From Rubrivirga sp. SAORIC476 (GTDB lineage Bacteria > Bacteroidota > Rhodothermia > Rhodothermales > Rubricoccaceae), in contig NZ_MVOI01000003.1 in the NCBI RefSeq assembly GCF_002283555.1, positions 146,536-210,535 on the forward strand: a stretch of 64,000 bases of DNA. Direction: 5' to 3'. The notes beneath the pieces are model-generated. The model did not search any database. It was not told where the DNA came from and was given only the letters and a program-made list of their open reading frames with translations. This document shows positions 1 to 8,754 of the stretch, in pieces; within the stretch, counting starts at the first letter, position 1, and every line of letters begins with the position of its first letter. The translations under genes and the position numbers were made by a program.

Positions 1-1231
1 CCGCGACCGGCTCCGCGACCGGCTCCGCGACGGCCGAGTTCCCCACCGCAGGCGGCTCGGCCTCGCGCTCGACCTGGGCCTCCCGCCGGGCTTGCGCGCG
101 GCGTTCGCGCTCCTCGCGCTGCGCGTGGTTCTCGGACAGCGAATACCGAAGCAACGCCGCCACCCCGCCCACCCCGGCCAGCGCCTCAAAAGGGTCGGCG
201 AAGTCCACCTCTGCGCCCGTGCGCGTGGCCTGTTCCGTGATCGCCTCCACCAGGTCGACCCGGAAGACGTCGGACGAGCCGCAGTGCTGGCACGTCTCCG
301 GCGTGCCGTGGACGACGCGCTCGCACGCGCGGCACTTGGTCCCGTCGATCTCCACCTCGCGGTCCACCAGGATCGCCTCGGCGCGCGCCTGCTGGACCGC
401 TTCGAGCACCGAGGTCGCCCCGAATGCGGCGAGTCCGGGCCCCATCCCCTGCTCCCGGATCGCGAGCCACAGCGCCTGCTCGGCCTCCCGCTCGCCCTGC
501 TCGGCGAGGTCCGCCGCCACGCCCAGCGCTTCGGCGTCGGACGCGTTCCCGTCGACCGAGCGCGAGCCGACCAGCTTGTCCTTCAGATCCTGCCGGAGCG
601 CCTCCGCCAGAGCACGCGCAGGTTCCTCGGAGCCCACCACCACCAGTCGGGCGAAGGGCCGCTCGGCGTCGAGCGTGGCGAGGTCGGCGGCCAGTTCTGT
701 GGCGTAGGTCTCCAACTGCTTGTCCCGGCGCCGGGCGTAGCGCTTCTGACTCCAGCCGCCCTTCTTGACGCGGTTCTTGATGTCGCCCCGGACGCGCCCC
801 TCTTCGTCCACCTCATCTGCGGAGACGAGGTAGATGCGGGCCTTCGTGTTGTCGAGGACGACCGCCGCGTAGGTCTCGTGCTCGTCCAGAAGTTCGGCGG
901 CCGGGCGGAGGTAGGGCGCATCCCCCATCCACAGCGTCGTGCCGACCGGCTCCGGAAGCGCATACGCACGTCGCAGGTCGGCGGCCCAGGATGCGAAGAC
1001 GGCCAGCGCTCCCTCCGTCGGCGCGTGGGTCTCCACCATCTCCCGGGCCATCGTGAGGCTCTCCTCGAAGTGCTCCAGTTCGGCCGGCTGGTCGGACAGC
1101 AGGGCGCGGACCCGCGTGGCCCGTGCGTCGATCACAGACGGGTCGTCGCCCGCGTCGAGGTAGATCGTCAGGAAGGCCCGCTCGGGACCGTCGAGGTCGG
1201 CCAGGGAGCGGAGGGCGGCGGCGTCGAGCAT
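1..1231 (-). CDS. Bacterial eRF1-like (baeRF/Vms1-type) ribosome-rescue protein, 3' end cut by window edge
   Basis: About 410 residues are visible on the minus strand from an ATG at 1231 and the frame is still open at base 1, so the C-terminus is missing. The diagnostic motif GGWSQKRYARRR lies near residues 158-169; it resembles the loop of the Vms1/ANKZF1 and bacterial archaeo-eukaryotic release factor (baeRF) families that carries the catalytic Gln, here Gln162. Upstream is the typical strand VVLDNTKARIYLV. A CxxC...CxxC pair (CRAC, CQHC) near residues 293-315 looks like a zinc ribbon, followed by a charged Arg/Glu/Ala tail with a short direct repeat at 1-35. Family knowledge suggests cleavage of peptidyl-tRNA on stalled or split ribosomes in the cytoplasm. 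It lies downstream of rpsA but is separated from it by a terminator. The family call is firm; the substrate is inferred. Confidence 0.8.
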   Translation of the reverse strand, partial: MLDAAALRSLADLDGPERAFLTIYLDAGDDPSVIDARATRVRALLSDQPAELEHFEESLTMAREMVETHAPTEGALAVFASWAADLRRAYALPEPVGTTLWMGDAPYLRPAAELLDEHETYAAVVLDNTKARIYLVSADEVDEEGRVRGDIKNRVKKGGWSQKRYARRRDKQLETYATELAADLATLDAERPFARLVVVGSEEPARALAEALRQDLKDKLVGSRSVDGNASDAEALGVAADLAEQGEREAEQALWLAIREQGMGPGLAAFGATSVLEAVQQARAEAILVDREVEIDGTKCRACERVVHGTPETCQHCGSSDVFRVDLVEAITEQATRTGAEVDFADPFEALAGVGGVAALLRYSLSENHAQREERERRAQARREAQVEREAEPPAVGNSAVAEPVAEPVA

Positions 1232-1320
1232 CAGCGTAGGGAGAGAGGTCCGCTCGAACGGGACAGCCGCCCTGCGGCTCCCGCAACCTCTCGCCCCAGG
1301 TCTCCCCCCAGGCGCACACA

Positions 1321-1356
1321 GAAAAGGGCGGCGGCCTCCGAAGAGACCGCCGCCCT
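1321..1356 (-). terminator. Rho-independent terminator of rpsA
   Basis: A perfect 9-bp stem, GGGCGGCGG at 1326-1334 with CCGCCGCCC at 1347-1355, lies 25 bases past the rpsA stop. On the minus strand the stem is followed by CTTTTCT. Confidence 0.75.
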
Positions 1357-1380
1357 GATCGTCAGTCCGAGGCGGGACGA

Positions 1381-3867
1381 TTACTCGTCCTCGTCCTCGT
1401 ACTCGTCGCCTTCGCCGTCGAGGTCCTCGTAGGCGTCCGCCACGACCTCACCGGCCGGGACCGAGAGCACGTCCGGCACCTTGACATCGTCGGTCGAGTC
1501 CACGGTGGGACCCTCCACGTCGACGGGCGTCGTGACGTTCTCCTCGGCCTTGGAGGCCTGGTTGGCCTCTGCGGCCGCCATCTGCTGGCGGAGCGCGGCG
1601 AGGCCGGACAGCTCACCGAGCGTGGCCGGGCCAGACTGGTTCGAGCCGTAGGACTCGACCTGCTTGCGCTCCTCGCGCTCCGCGTTCCGCTTCTCGCGGA
1701 ACTCGGCGTCGCGCTCGGCGCGCTCCTCGGCGCGGACCTTGGCCGTCTCCGACATCACCAGCTCGCGGTCCTCGCGGTCCATCCGGATGACCTGCAGCTT
1801 CAGCTCGTCGCCGATCTGGTACGCGTCGGCCGGCCGGCCGGAGCGCAGCAGGTGCGACGCGGGCACGAACGCCTCGACATCCATCGCGAGGTCGACCACG
1901 ACGCCGCCGTCGTTGATCTCGGCGACGGTGCCGTCGGCCTCCGCGCCCTCGTAGTACACCTCGGAGACCTTCTGCCACGGGTCGGTCGAGACCTGCTTGT
2001 GGCCGAGGCTGATCCGACGCTGCGCGATGTCGATGTCGATCACGATCACGTCGAGCTCCATGCCCTTCTTGACCACCTCGGACGGGTGCTTCACGCGCCG
2101 CGTCCAGGACAGGTCGGAGACGTGCACGAGGCCGTCGATGCCCTGCTCGATCTCGACGAAGGCGCCGAAGGTCGTGATGTTGCGAACCTTGCCACGGGTG
2201 ACCGTGCCGACCGGGAACCGGTCGAGCAGGCCCTCCCACGGGTCGGGCTCGAGCTGCTTCATGCCGAGGCTGATCTTCTTGGTGTCCTCGTCGACCTTGA
2301 GCACCTTGACCTGGACGGTCTGGCCGAGCTGCACCTTCTGGGTGGGGTGCTTGACGTGCTCCGTCCAGGACATCTCCGAGATGTGGACCAAGCCCTCGAT
2401 GCCGGGCTCGATCTCGACGAACGCGCCGTAGTCGGTGATCGAGACCACGCGGCCCTCGATTTGCATGCCCTCCACGATGCGCTCCGCGAGGTTCTCCCAC
2501 GGGTGCTCCTGGAGCTGCTTGTAGCCGAGCGAGATCCGCTGGCGCTCCTTGTCGTAGTCGAGCACGACCACGTTGAGCTTCATGTCGAGCTCCAGCACCT
2601 CGCTCGGGTGGCCCACCCGGCCCCACGAGATGTCGGTGATGTGGAGCAGGCCGTCGACGCCGCCGAGATCGACGAAGGCGCCGAAGTTGACGATGTTCTT
2701 GACCTGGCCCTCGAGCACCTGGCCCACCTCGAGCGAGTCGAGGATGTGCTTGCGCTGCTCCTGGAGGTCCTTCTCGATGAGCGCCTTGTGGGAGATCACG
2801 ACGTTGCCGTTGCCGGGGTTCGTCTTGACCACCTTGAACTCCATCGTCTTGCCGATGTAGACGTCGAAGTCGCGCACGGGGCGCACGTCGACCTGCGAGC
2901 CGGGGAGGAAGGCCTCCGAGCCGAGCAGGTTGACGATCATGCCGCCCTTGATGCGCTTGACGATCTCGCCCTCGATGACGGCGCCGGACTCCAGCGCGCC
3001 CTCGAAGATGTTCCACCGCAGCTTGTGGGTGGCCATCGTGTAGCTCAGCGTGAGCTGGCCGCGGCGGTCCTCCAGGCGCTCGACGTACACGTCGACCTGG
3101 TCTCCGACCTCGGGCACCTCACCGAACTCGTTCTTGGCGACGACGCCGTCGGACTTGAAGCCGATGTCGACGACGACCTCCTTGTCGGTCAGGCCGACGA
3201 CGGTGCCGGTCACGATCTGGTCCGCCTCGACGGCCGAGAGGGACCCGCTGTAGAGGTCCGTCATCTCGTCCGGGGCCGCGCCCTGGTCCATGACCTGCGA
3301 CGAGGCGCCGATGCCGGAGACGCCGGCGTTCTTGGCGTCGACCTCGTTGAGTTCCTCGATCGAGATCGTCCGGCCGAGGTTCTTGCCGGTGTAGCCGAGG
3401 CTCGCGGCGGAGTCCGCACCGTCGCCCGAGGGGGCGTCGTTGGACTGGACGGCATCGGCCACGGCGCCGACCGCGGCCGTTGCCGTCTCGGCGACGGCGT
3501 GCGTCGCCTCGGACACGGTCTCCGCGACCGTCTCCGCGATGTTCGATGCAGTCTCAGAGACGGCCTCTGCGGCACCCGACACGGCGCCGGTGACCGTCTC
3601 GATGACGCCCTTCGGAGCCTCGGTTTCCGTCATTCCGTCCGGCGGGGGGCCGTCTTCGCTGCCACCGTCGCCCTCAGAGGGCGTCTCGGTCTCAGGCTCC
3701 TCCTCAGAGGAGACGGGCTCGACCGGGGTGGAGTCGGACGGGGCGTCCGGCTCTGCGGGCGCAGCCGTGTCAGCGGTGGTCTCCTCCGTGGCGGGCGCCT
3801 CGGACTCGACGGCGGTCGTGGTGTCGCCCTCCTCGGGCGTCTCGGGGGTAAGCTGGGTATCAGCCAT
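1381..3867 (-). CDS. rpsA: 30S ribosomal protein S1 with long N-terminal extension
   Basis: An 828-residue S1 protein, which unfolds and docks mRNA on the 30S subunit. Six S1 OB-fold repeats start near residue 215; repeats 3 to 5 show the classic pattern of GAFVDL/GAFVEI followed by GLLHITDISW, GLVHISEMSW and GLVHVSDLSW, and the first and last repeats are more diverged. Before them is an unusual stretch of about 210 residues: an acidic, Pro/Thr/Glu-rich part (residues 1-85), then an Ala/Val/Thr/Glu heptad- or 11-mer-like segment (about 86-142). The C-terminal tail is acidic. The ATG at 3867 is preferred over one at 3903 because the shorter form begins MADTQ, with no sensible coding before it. 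The gene runs in the same direction as cmk, 147 bases downstream of it, the usual cmk-rpsA order. Confidence 0.95.
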   Translation of the reverse strand: MADTQLTPETPEEGDTTTAVESEAPATEETTADTAAPAEPDAPSDSTPVEPVSSEEEPETETPSEGDGGSEDGPPPDGMTETEAPKGVIETVTGAVSGAAEAVSETASNIAETVAETVSEATHAVAETATAAVGAVADAVQSNDAPSGDGADSAASLGYTGKNLGRTISIEELNEVDAKNAGVSGIGASSQVMDQGAAPDEMTDLYSGSLSAVEADQIVTGTVVGLTDKEVVVDIGFKSDGVVAKNEFGEVPEVGDQVDVYVERLEDRRGQLTLSYTMATHKLRWNIFEGALESGAVIEGEIVKRIKGGMIVNLLGSEAFLPGSQVDVRPVRDFDVYIGKTMEFKVVKTNPGNGNVVISHKALIEKDLQEQRKHILDSLEVGQVLEGQVKNIVNFGAFVDLGGVDGLLHITDISWGRVGHPSEVLELDMKLNVVVLDYDKERQRISLGYKQLQEHPWENLAERIVEGMQIEGRVVSITDYGAFVEIEPGIEGLVHISEMSWTEHVKHPTQKVQLGQTVQVKVLKVDEDTKKISLGMKQLEPDPWEGLLDRFPVGTVTRGKVRNITTFGAFVEIEQGIDGLVHVSDLSWTRRVKHPSEVVKKGMELDVIVIDIDIAQRRISLGHKQVSTDPWQKVSEVYYEGAEADGTVAEINDGGVVVDLAMDVEAFVPASHLLRSGRPADAYQIGDELKLQVIRMDREDRELVMSETAKVRAEERAERDAEFREKRNAEREERKQVESYGSNQSGPATLGELSGLAALRQQMAAAEANQASKAEENVTTPVDVEGPTVDSTDDVKVPDVLSVPAGEVVADAYEDLDGEGDEYEDEDE

Positions 3868-4014
3868 AAGATGGTGTCGGTCGTCCGCCGCCCGGATGGG
3901 CAAGAGGCATGGCAGACGCCGCGGGGGTCAAACAGGAAGAAAGCGCGCCGTGCGGTGCCTCTGTCCGGCCAGGGCCGGGGCGCACGGAGCGACGGGTGCG
4001 TCGGGGTGACGCGG

Positions 4015-4716
4015 TCAGGGGGCCGAGGGCGCCCGAACGCGGCGGACCGCGTCGAGGACGTGCTCGACCTGCTGGTCGATGGTGAGCGCCGTCGTGTCGA
4101 GCGTGACGGCGTCGGGGGCCGCTCGAAGCGGGGCGAGGGCGCGGCTCTCGTCGCGCAGGTCGCGCGCCGCGAGCTCGGCCCGGACCGTGTCCAACGCCTC
4201 CGAGGCGTCGGCAGGTCCGCCGTCCGCGAGATCCACCAGTCGGCGGGACGCGCGAGCGTCGAGGTCGGCCACGAGAAAGAACTTGACCTCGGCGTCGGGG
4301 AAGACGACGGTGCCGATGTCGCGCCCCTCGACTACCACGCCGCTGTCGGCGTGTGCAGTCACATACTCGCGGGCGACGTGCCGCTGGAGAGCGACCATCG
4401 CCGCCCGCACGGGCGCGAGCGCGCTGACGCGCGAGGCGTCCGAGGACGCCTCTGGGGTGCGGATCCGGTCGGTCACGTCGTCGCCGTCGAGGGCGACGCG
4501 CGTTCCGTCGGAGCCGGGTTCGAGGCGGACATCGAGGCCGGGGACGAGGTCGGTCGCCGCCGCCTCGGTCACCGGGAGGCCCTTCTCGCGAAACGCGAGC
4601 CCGACGGCCCGGTACATGGCACCGGTGTCGAGGTAGAGCCACCCGAGCCGGTCGGCGACGCGCCGGGCCGTCGTGCTTTTCCCGGACCCCGCGGGTCCGT
4701 CAATCGCGACGATCAC
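4015..4716 (-). CDS. cmk: Cytidylate kinase
   Basis: A 233-residue enzyme that phosphorylates CMP and dCMP with ATP. The P-loop GPAGSGKST sits at residues 7-15, followed by LDTGAMYRA near residue 30, the acceptor-site signature of CMP kinases; VVEGRDIGTVVFP and ADLDARASRR in the middle are also family hallmarks. Length matches the family. The start is a GTG (MIVAIDG), and the near-perfect N-terminus leaves little room for another. It is followed by rpsA on the same strand, a widely conserved pair. Upstream on the minus strand is a TATACT-like sequence at about 4751-4756, which may be its promoter. Confidence 0.95.
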   Translation of the reverse strand: MIVAIDGPAGSGKSTTARRVADRLGWLYLDTGAMYRAVGLAFREKGLPVTEAAATDLVPGLDVRLEPGSDGTRVALDGDDVTDRIRTPEASSDASRVSALAPVRAAMVALQRHVAREYVTAHADSGVVVEGRDIGTVVFPDAEVKFFLVADLDARASRRLVDLADGGPADASEALDTVRAELAARDLRDESRALAPLRAAPDAVTLDTTALTIDQQVEHVLDAVRRVRAPSAP

Positions 4717-4857
4717 AGTGCATGCTCAGGGGAGCCCATGAGTATAGGACCCCACCCCACCGATTTCGGTGAGCGCGCTGTGAGGAAGCGGTGAGGCCGT
4801 TCGGTAAGGTAGGGCATGGAACACAGGGGGTTGAGCCTCCGCTCGATGCCCCACGTG

Positions 4858-7161
4858 CTACCGATTCGCCGTCAGTTCCATGCCCGCGAGGCTCTCGGCG
4901 ACGGTCTCGGTCAGGAGCGTGTACAGGTGACGGCGCGTGTTGCCCCCGTAGATGCCGTGGTTGCGACCCGGGTAGATCATCAGGTCGAACTGCTTGCCCT
5001 CGGCCTGGAGCGCGTCCACCATCGCCATCGTGTTCTGGACGTGGACGTTGTCGTCGGCGTCGCCGTGGACGATGAGCAGGTCCTGGTCGTCGGCGAGGTT
5101 GCCCGCGTAGGTCGTCGGACTGCCGAGGTCATAGCCGGCGGCGTTCTTCTGGGGCGTCGAGAGGTAGCGCTCCGTGTAGATGGTGTCGTACTGGCGCCAG
5201 CTCGTGACCGGAGCCACGGCGATGCCGAGGCGGAAGGTCTCAGGACCTTCGCCGTAGGTCATCGCGAGCAGCGACAGGTAGCCGCCGTAGCTCCAGCCCC
5301 AGATGCCCATCCGGTCGGCGTCGACGTAGTCCTGGGCGCCGAACCACTGCGCCGCGGCGATCTGGTCCTCGGCTTCGAGGATCCCGAGGCGGTTCTGGGT
5401 GAGCGTCTTGAAGGCCTTTCCGCGGCCGCCCGTGCCGCGGTTGTCGACGCCAGCGACGAGCACGCCGTAGGTCTCGGCGAGGTACTGGTGCCAGAGCCGC
5501 TCCTGCCCTGCCCAGCGGTCGTAGACCTCCTGGCTGCCGGGGCCGCCGTAGGTGTGGATGAGGAGCGGGTAGGCGCGCGTCGGGTCGAAGTCGCGGGGCG
5601 TGACGAGGTACGCATTGAGCGGCGTCCCGTCGGCCGCGGGGACGGTCATGAACTCGGGCGCCGGGAGATCATAGGCCGCCAGCCGGTCGATGAGTGCGGC
5701 GTTGTCCACCAGCACCGCCAGCTCTTCGCCGGTCGTTCGGTAGAGCGTCGTCGTGGGCGGCGTCGTGGCCGTCGAGTACGTGTCCACCATGTAGGCGAAG
5801 TCGCGACTCAGGTCGACGTTGTGCCAGCCCGCGCCGGTGGTCAGCTTGACCGGAGCGCCGCCCGCGAGCGGGACGCGGTAGAGGTGCCGCTCCATCGGGC
5901 TCTCGGCCGTCGTGGTGACGTACGCCATCCCGGCCGCCTCGTCGACGCCGTGGAAGTCGGTCACGTCCCATGCGCCCGTCGTCACCTGGCGAACGAAGTC
6001 GCCGTCGTTCTCATAGAGGTAGAGGTGGCCGTAGCCGTCGCGGTCGCTGCGCCAGACGAAGTGGTCGCCGTCGCCGAGGTAGGTGATGGTGCCGGTCGCG
6101 ACGTCCGAAAACCCGGTCTCGACCTCGATGTAGGAGTCGTTCTCCTCGGTCAGGATGGTGTCCACGTCGCCCGAGGCGGGGTCGCCGTAGAGGAGATCCA
6201 CGTGGTTCTGGTCGCGGTTGAGGCGCAGCATCCACACGTCGGCGGTGCCGTCTTCGAGGGCCGGCGTCCAGCCCATGCCGGCGATGTACTCGGTCTCGTC
6301 GCCTCCCTCGAACCACGTGTCGGTGTCGAAGAACGTCGTCTCGCCTGTCGCCACCTCGACCACACCGATCTGGATCTCGGCGTTCGTCTCGCCCGCCTTG
6401 GGGTAGCGGAAGCGCGTGCTCTCCGGGTAGAGCGTCGTGAAGTCGAGCATCTCGAAGTCGCGCGTGCCGGACTCGTCGAGCTGGAAGAACGCGATGTAGC
6501 GGCCGTCCGGGCTCCAGCGGAAGCCGTCGCGGAGGCCGAACTCCTCCTCATAGACCCAGTCGAAGGTGCCGTTGATGACGCCGCCCTCGGAGCCGTTGTC
6601 GGTCAGCGCCCGCTCAGTGCAGGTCGCGAGGTCCACCACGAACAGGTTGCGGTCGCGAACGAAGGCGACGTGCTCGGCGGCGGGATCGAACTTGGCGAAC
6701 ATCTGGAAGCCCTCTGAGCGGTCGGCGACCGGCGTGACGGTCCCGCTCTCGTTGTCGAGGACGTAGTAGTAGCCCTTCGTGTTGAGGCGCCAGACGCGCT
6801 CGGAGTCGGTGTAGAGGAGGGTTTTGGCGCCGTCCATCGAGGTGGCATAGTCCTCGATCTCGATCAGTCCCTCAGCGTCCGGCTTGACCAGCTGCGAGCC
6901 GTCGAGGATCGTCCGGCGGGTGTCGGTGGTGAGGTCCAGCTCCCGGAGGCTCGACGCACCCGATGCGTCGCCTTCGACGTAGAGCAGTCGCGCCCCGGTC
7001 TCCGCCCACCGGCCGCCCTGGAAGCTCTCGCCGTAGAACTCGGGGCTGGCGAAGAGGGTCTCGAGCGTCAACCGCTTCGGACTATCGGCAGGCTGGGCGA
7101 CCGCGGCGAGCGGCGCCAGCAGAAAGGCGAGAAGGGCGAGAGGCGAGAAGCGGAGGCGCAT
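4858..7161 (-). CDS. Secreted prolyl oligopeptidase family S9B (DPP-IV-like) peptidase
   Basis: A 767-residue exported serine peptidase. The chosen ATG at 7161 begins a clear signal peptide ending AAVAQ; an earlier in-frame start at 7239 would put a charged, improbable leader before it. An N-terminal beta-propeller region is followed by an alpha/beta hydrolase domain with GWSYGG at about residues 622-627 (Ser624), the Asp in HGDADDN near 703 and His in NHGIYG near 735. The YEEEFGLRDGF segment fits the double-Glu motif of DPP-IV that anchors the substrate amino terminus. It probably removes X-Pro dipeptides in the periplasm. It stands alone, with a promoter-like TACTTTG 40 bases upstream. Confidence 0.92.
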   Translation of the reverse strand: MRLRFSPLALLAFLLAPLAAVAQPADSPKRLTLETLFASPEFYGESFQGGRWAETGARLLYVEGDASGASSLRELDLTTDTRRTILDGSQLVKPDAEGLIEIEDYATSMDGAKTLLYTDSERVWRLNTKGYYYVLDNESGTVTPVADRSEGFQMFAKFDPAAEHVAFVRDRNLFVVDLATCTERALTDNGSEGGVINGTFDWVYEEEFGLRDGFRWSPDGRYIAFFQLDESGTRDFEMLDFTTLYPESTRFRYPKAGETNAEIQIGVVEVATGETTFFDTDTWFEGGDETEYIAGMGWTPALEDGTADVWMLRLNRDQNHVDLLYGDPASGDVDTILTEENDSYIEVETGFSDVATGTITYLGDGDHFVWRSDRDGYGHLYLYENDGDFVRQVTTGAWDVTDFHGVDEAAGMAYVTTTAESPMERHLYRVPLAGGAPVKLTTGAGWHNVDLSRDFAYMVDTYSTATTPPTTTLYRTTGEELAVLVDNAALIDRLAAYDLPAPEFMTVPAADGTPLNAYLVTPRDFDPTRAYPLLIHTYGGPGSQEVYDRWAGQERLWHQYLAETYGVLVAGVDNRGTGGRGKAFKTLTQNRLGILEAEDQIAAAQWFGAQDYVDADRMGIWGWSYGGYLSLLAMTYGEGPETFRLGIAVAPVTSWRQYDTIYTERYLSTPQKNAAGYDLGSPTTYAGNLADDQDLLIVHGDADDNVHVQNTMAMVDALQAEGKQFDLMIYPGRNHGIYGGNTRRHLYTLLTETVAESLAGMELTANR

Positions 7162-7200
7162 GGACAGAGCGGTGGGGTCAGGCCGAACGACGACGGAACG

Positions 7201-7210
7201 CGACAAAGTA
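7201..7210 (-). promoter_or_regulatory. -7 promoter element of the DPP-IV gene
   Basis: The minus strand reads TACTTTGTCG, about 40 bases before the ATG at 7161. It resembles the Bacteroidota -7 element TAnnTTTG. Confidence 0.45.
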
Positions 7211-7275
7211 CGCGGTGGGCGGGCTCGTTTCGTGCCCACTCCGCCGACCGTCGCAGCGACAGCGCGACCGGCCCG

Positions 7276-8754
7276 TCACCGCTCCGCCGACAGCGACAAC
7301 CGGAAGGTGGTCCCCTCCCCGACCTCGCTCTGCACGGCCAGCGCGCCCCCGTGCGCTTCGGCGACGGCCCGGGCGATGGCGAGCCCGAGGCCCGTGCCCG
7401 TGCCGCGCGTCCGCGGGCCGTCGCCGCGGTAGTAGCGCTCGAAGACGTGGGGCAACGCGTCCGCCGGGATGCCCTCGCCGGTGTCGGCGACCTCCACCAC
7501 GACGGCGTCGGCCGCGACGAGGGCCCCGAGGCGGACCGACCCGCCCGCCGCCGTGTGGCGCCGCGCGTTGTCGAGCAGGTTGGAGAGCGCGCGGACGAGG
7601 CGGGCGCCGTCGGCCAGGACGACGGGCAGCCCGGTCGGCACGTCGACCTCGAAGGTGATGCCCGCCGCAGCAAAGGCCCGGGCGTGCTGGCGGCCCACGT
7701 CGGCCACGAGTTCGCCGACCGGGACGGGATCGAGGCGGAGCGCCTGGTCGGGGCGATCGAGGACGGACAGCTCGAAGAGGTCGGCGACGAGCGTCGCCGC
7801 GCCCTCGGCCTGCCGCCGCGCCGCCGCGACGGCCTCTTCCACGTCCGCCGTACGGCCCTCGCCCGCGAAGCGCTCGGCCTCATCGAGCGTGACGCGCAGC
7901 GCCGCCAGCGGCGTCCGCAGGTCGTGGCCGACGTTGGCGACCAGCTCGCGGCGGAGCCGGTCGGTGTCGCGGAGCGACTGGATGGAGGCTTCCACCCGGG
8001 CGGCCATGTCATTGACCGCTCGCGCGAGGCGTCCCAGTTCGTCCGTCCCCGCCTCGGGGAGCCGGTCGGCGTAGTCGCCCTCCCCAAGACGCTCGACACG
8101 GCGCGTGACCTCGCGCACGGGCCGGAGCAGACGCGACGTGAACAGCGCCCCGAGCAGCAGCGCCAGCGCGACCGCCACGACGACCGTGATGCCGGTCGCC
8201 TGCCAGAACGTCCGCACGGTCCCGCTCCGCTCCTCGGCGACCGTCCCGGCGAGCGGGCGCACCAGCAGCGCCCCGGCCGGGAGCCCGTCGGGCGCCAGGA
8301 TCGGCGCGAGCCCCCAGCCCCCGCCCGGCGCGTTCAGGTCGACCTCCACGCGCCCTGCGTCGAGGGCGTCCAACGCGTCGACCGGCACATCGGGCAACGG
8401 CGCATCGCCGAAGGTCTCCACGGGCGCTCCGGCCTCGTCGAGGAGCGACAGAGGATCCGGGAAGCGCGTCCCGAGATCCGCCCGGAGCCTGTCTCCCAGT
8501 GCCACGTCGCCGAACGGGCCGATGTCCGCCCGCGCCTCGACCTCCTCGGCGACCGCGTCGAGGCGGAGGCGGAGCGTCCCTGCGAGCAGCTCCGCGCTCC
8601 GGTCCTGTGCGAAGACGCCGCTCAGCACGACGGCCAGCAAAGCCGTCGCGACCTGGGCGCCCACCAGCACCGCGGCCACCTTCCAGAAGGCGGAGGACGA
8701 CCGGCGCCCCTCGTCTGCCGACGGCCCCGACGCAGGCTCGGTGCCAGGCGTCAT
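7276..8754 (-). CDS. Membrane sensor histidine kinase
   Basis: A 492-residue kinase with two membrane segments (about residues 24-46 and one before the HAMP region, GITVVVAVALALLLGAL), a periplasmic sensing loop between them, and then HAMP, HisKA and HATPase_c domains. The phosphorylated His lies in ELVANVGHDLRTPLAAL; the N box is SNLLDNARRHT, and the G boxes ADTGEGIP and GTGLGLAIARA are intact. Its ATG overlaps the response-regulator stop by four bases (ATGA), so the two are translationally coupled and form a pair. The signal cannot be read from the sequence. The periplasmic domain, about 140 residues, has no motif I recognise. Confidence 0.93.
   Translation of the reverse strand: MTPGTEPASGPSADEGRRSSSAFWKVAAVLVGAQVATALLAVVLSGVFAQDRSAELLAGTLRLRLDAVAEEVEARADIGPFGDVALGDRLRADLGTRFPDPLSLLDEAGAPVETFGDAPLPDVPVDALDALDAGRVEVDLNAPGGGWGLAPILAPDGLPAGALLVRPLAGTVAEERSGTVRTFWQATGITVVVAVALALLLGALFTSRLLRPVREVTRRVERLGEGDYADRLPEAGTDELGRLARAVNDMAARVEASIQSLRDTDRLRRELVANVGHDLRTPLAALRVTLDEAERFAGEGRTADVEEAVAAARRQAEGAATLVADLFELSVLDRPDQALRLDPVPVGELVADVGRQHARAFAAAGITFEVDVPTGLPVVLADGARLVRALSNLLDNARRHTAAGGSVRLGALVAADAVVVEVADTGEGIPADALPHVFERYYRGDGPRTRGTGTGLGLAIARAVAEAHGGALAVQSEVGEGTTFRLSLSAER

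Noticed and set aside
1852-4794. Open frame of 980 codons on the plus strand
   Set aside because: It is the antisense of rpsA and cmk; composition is Asp/Leu/Val/His-rich without domains.
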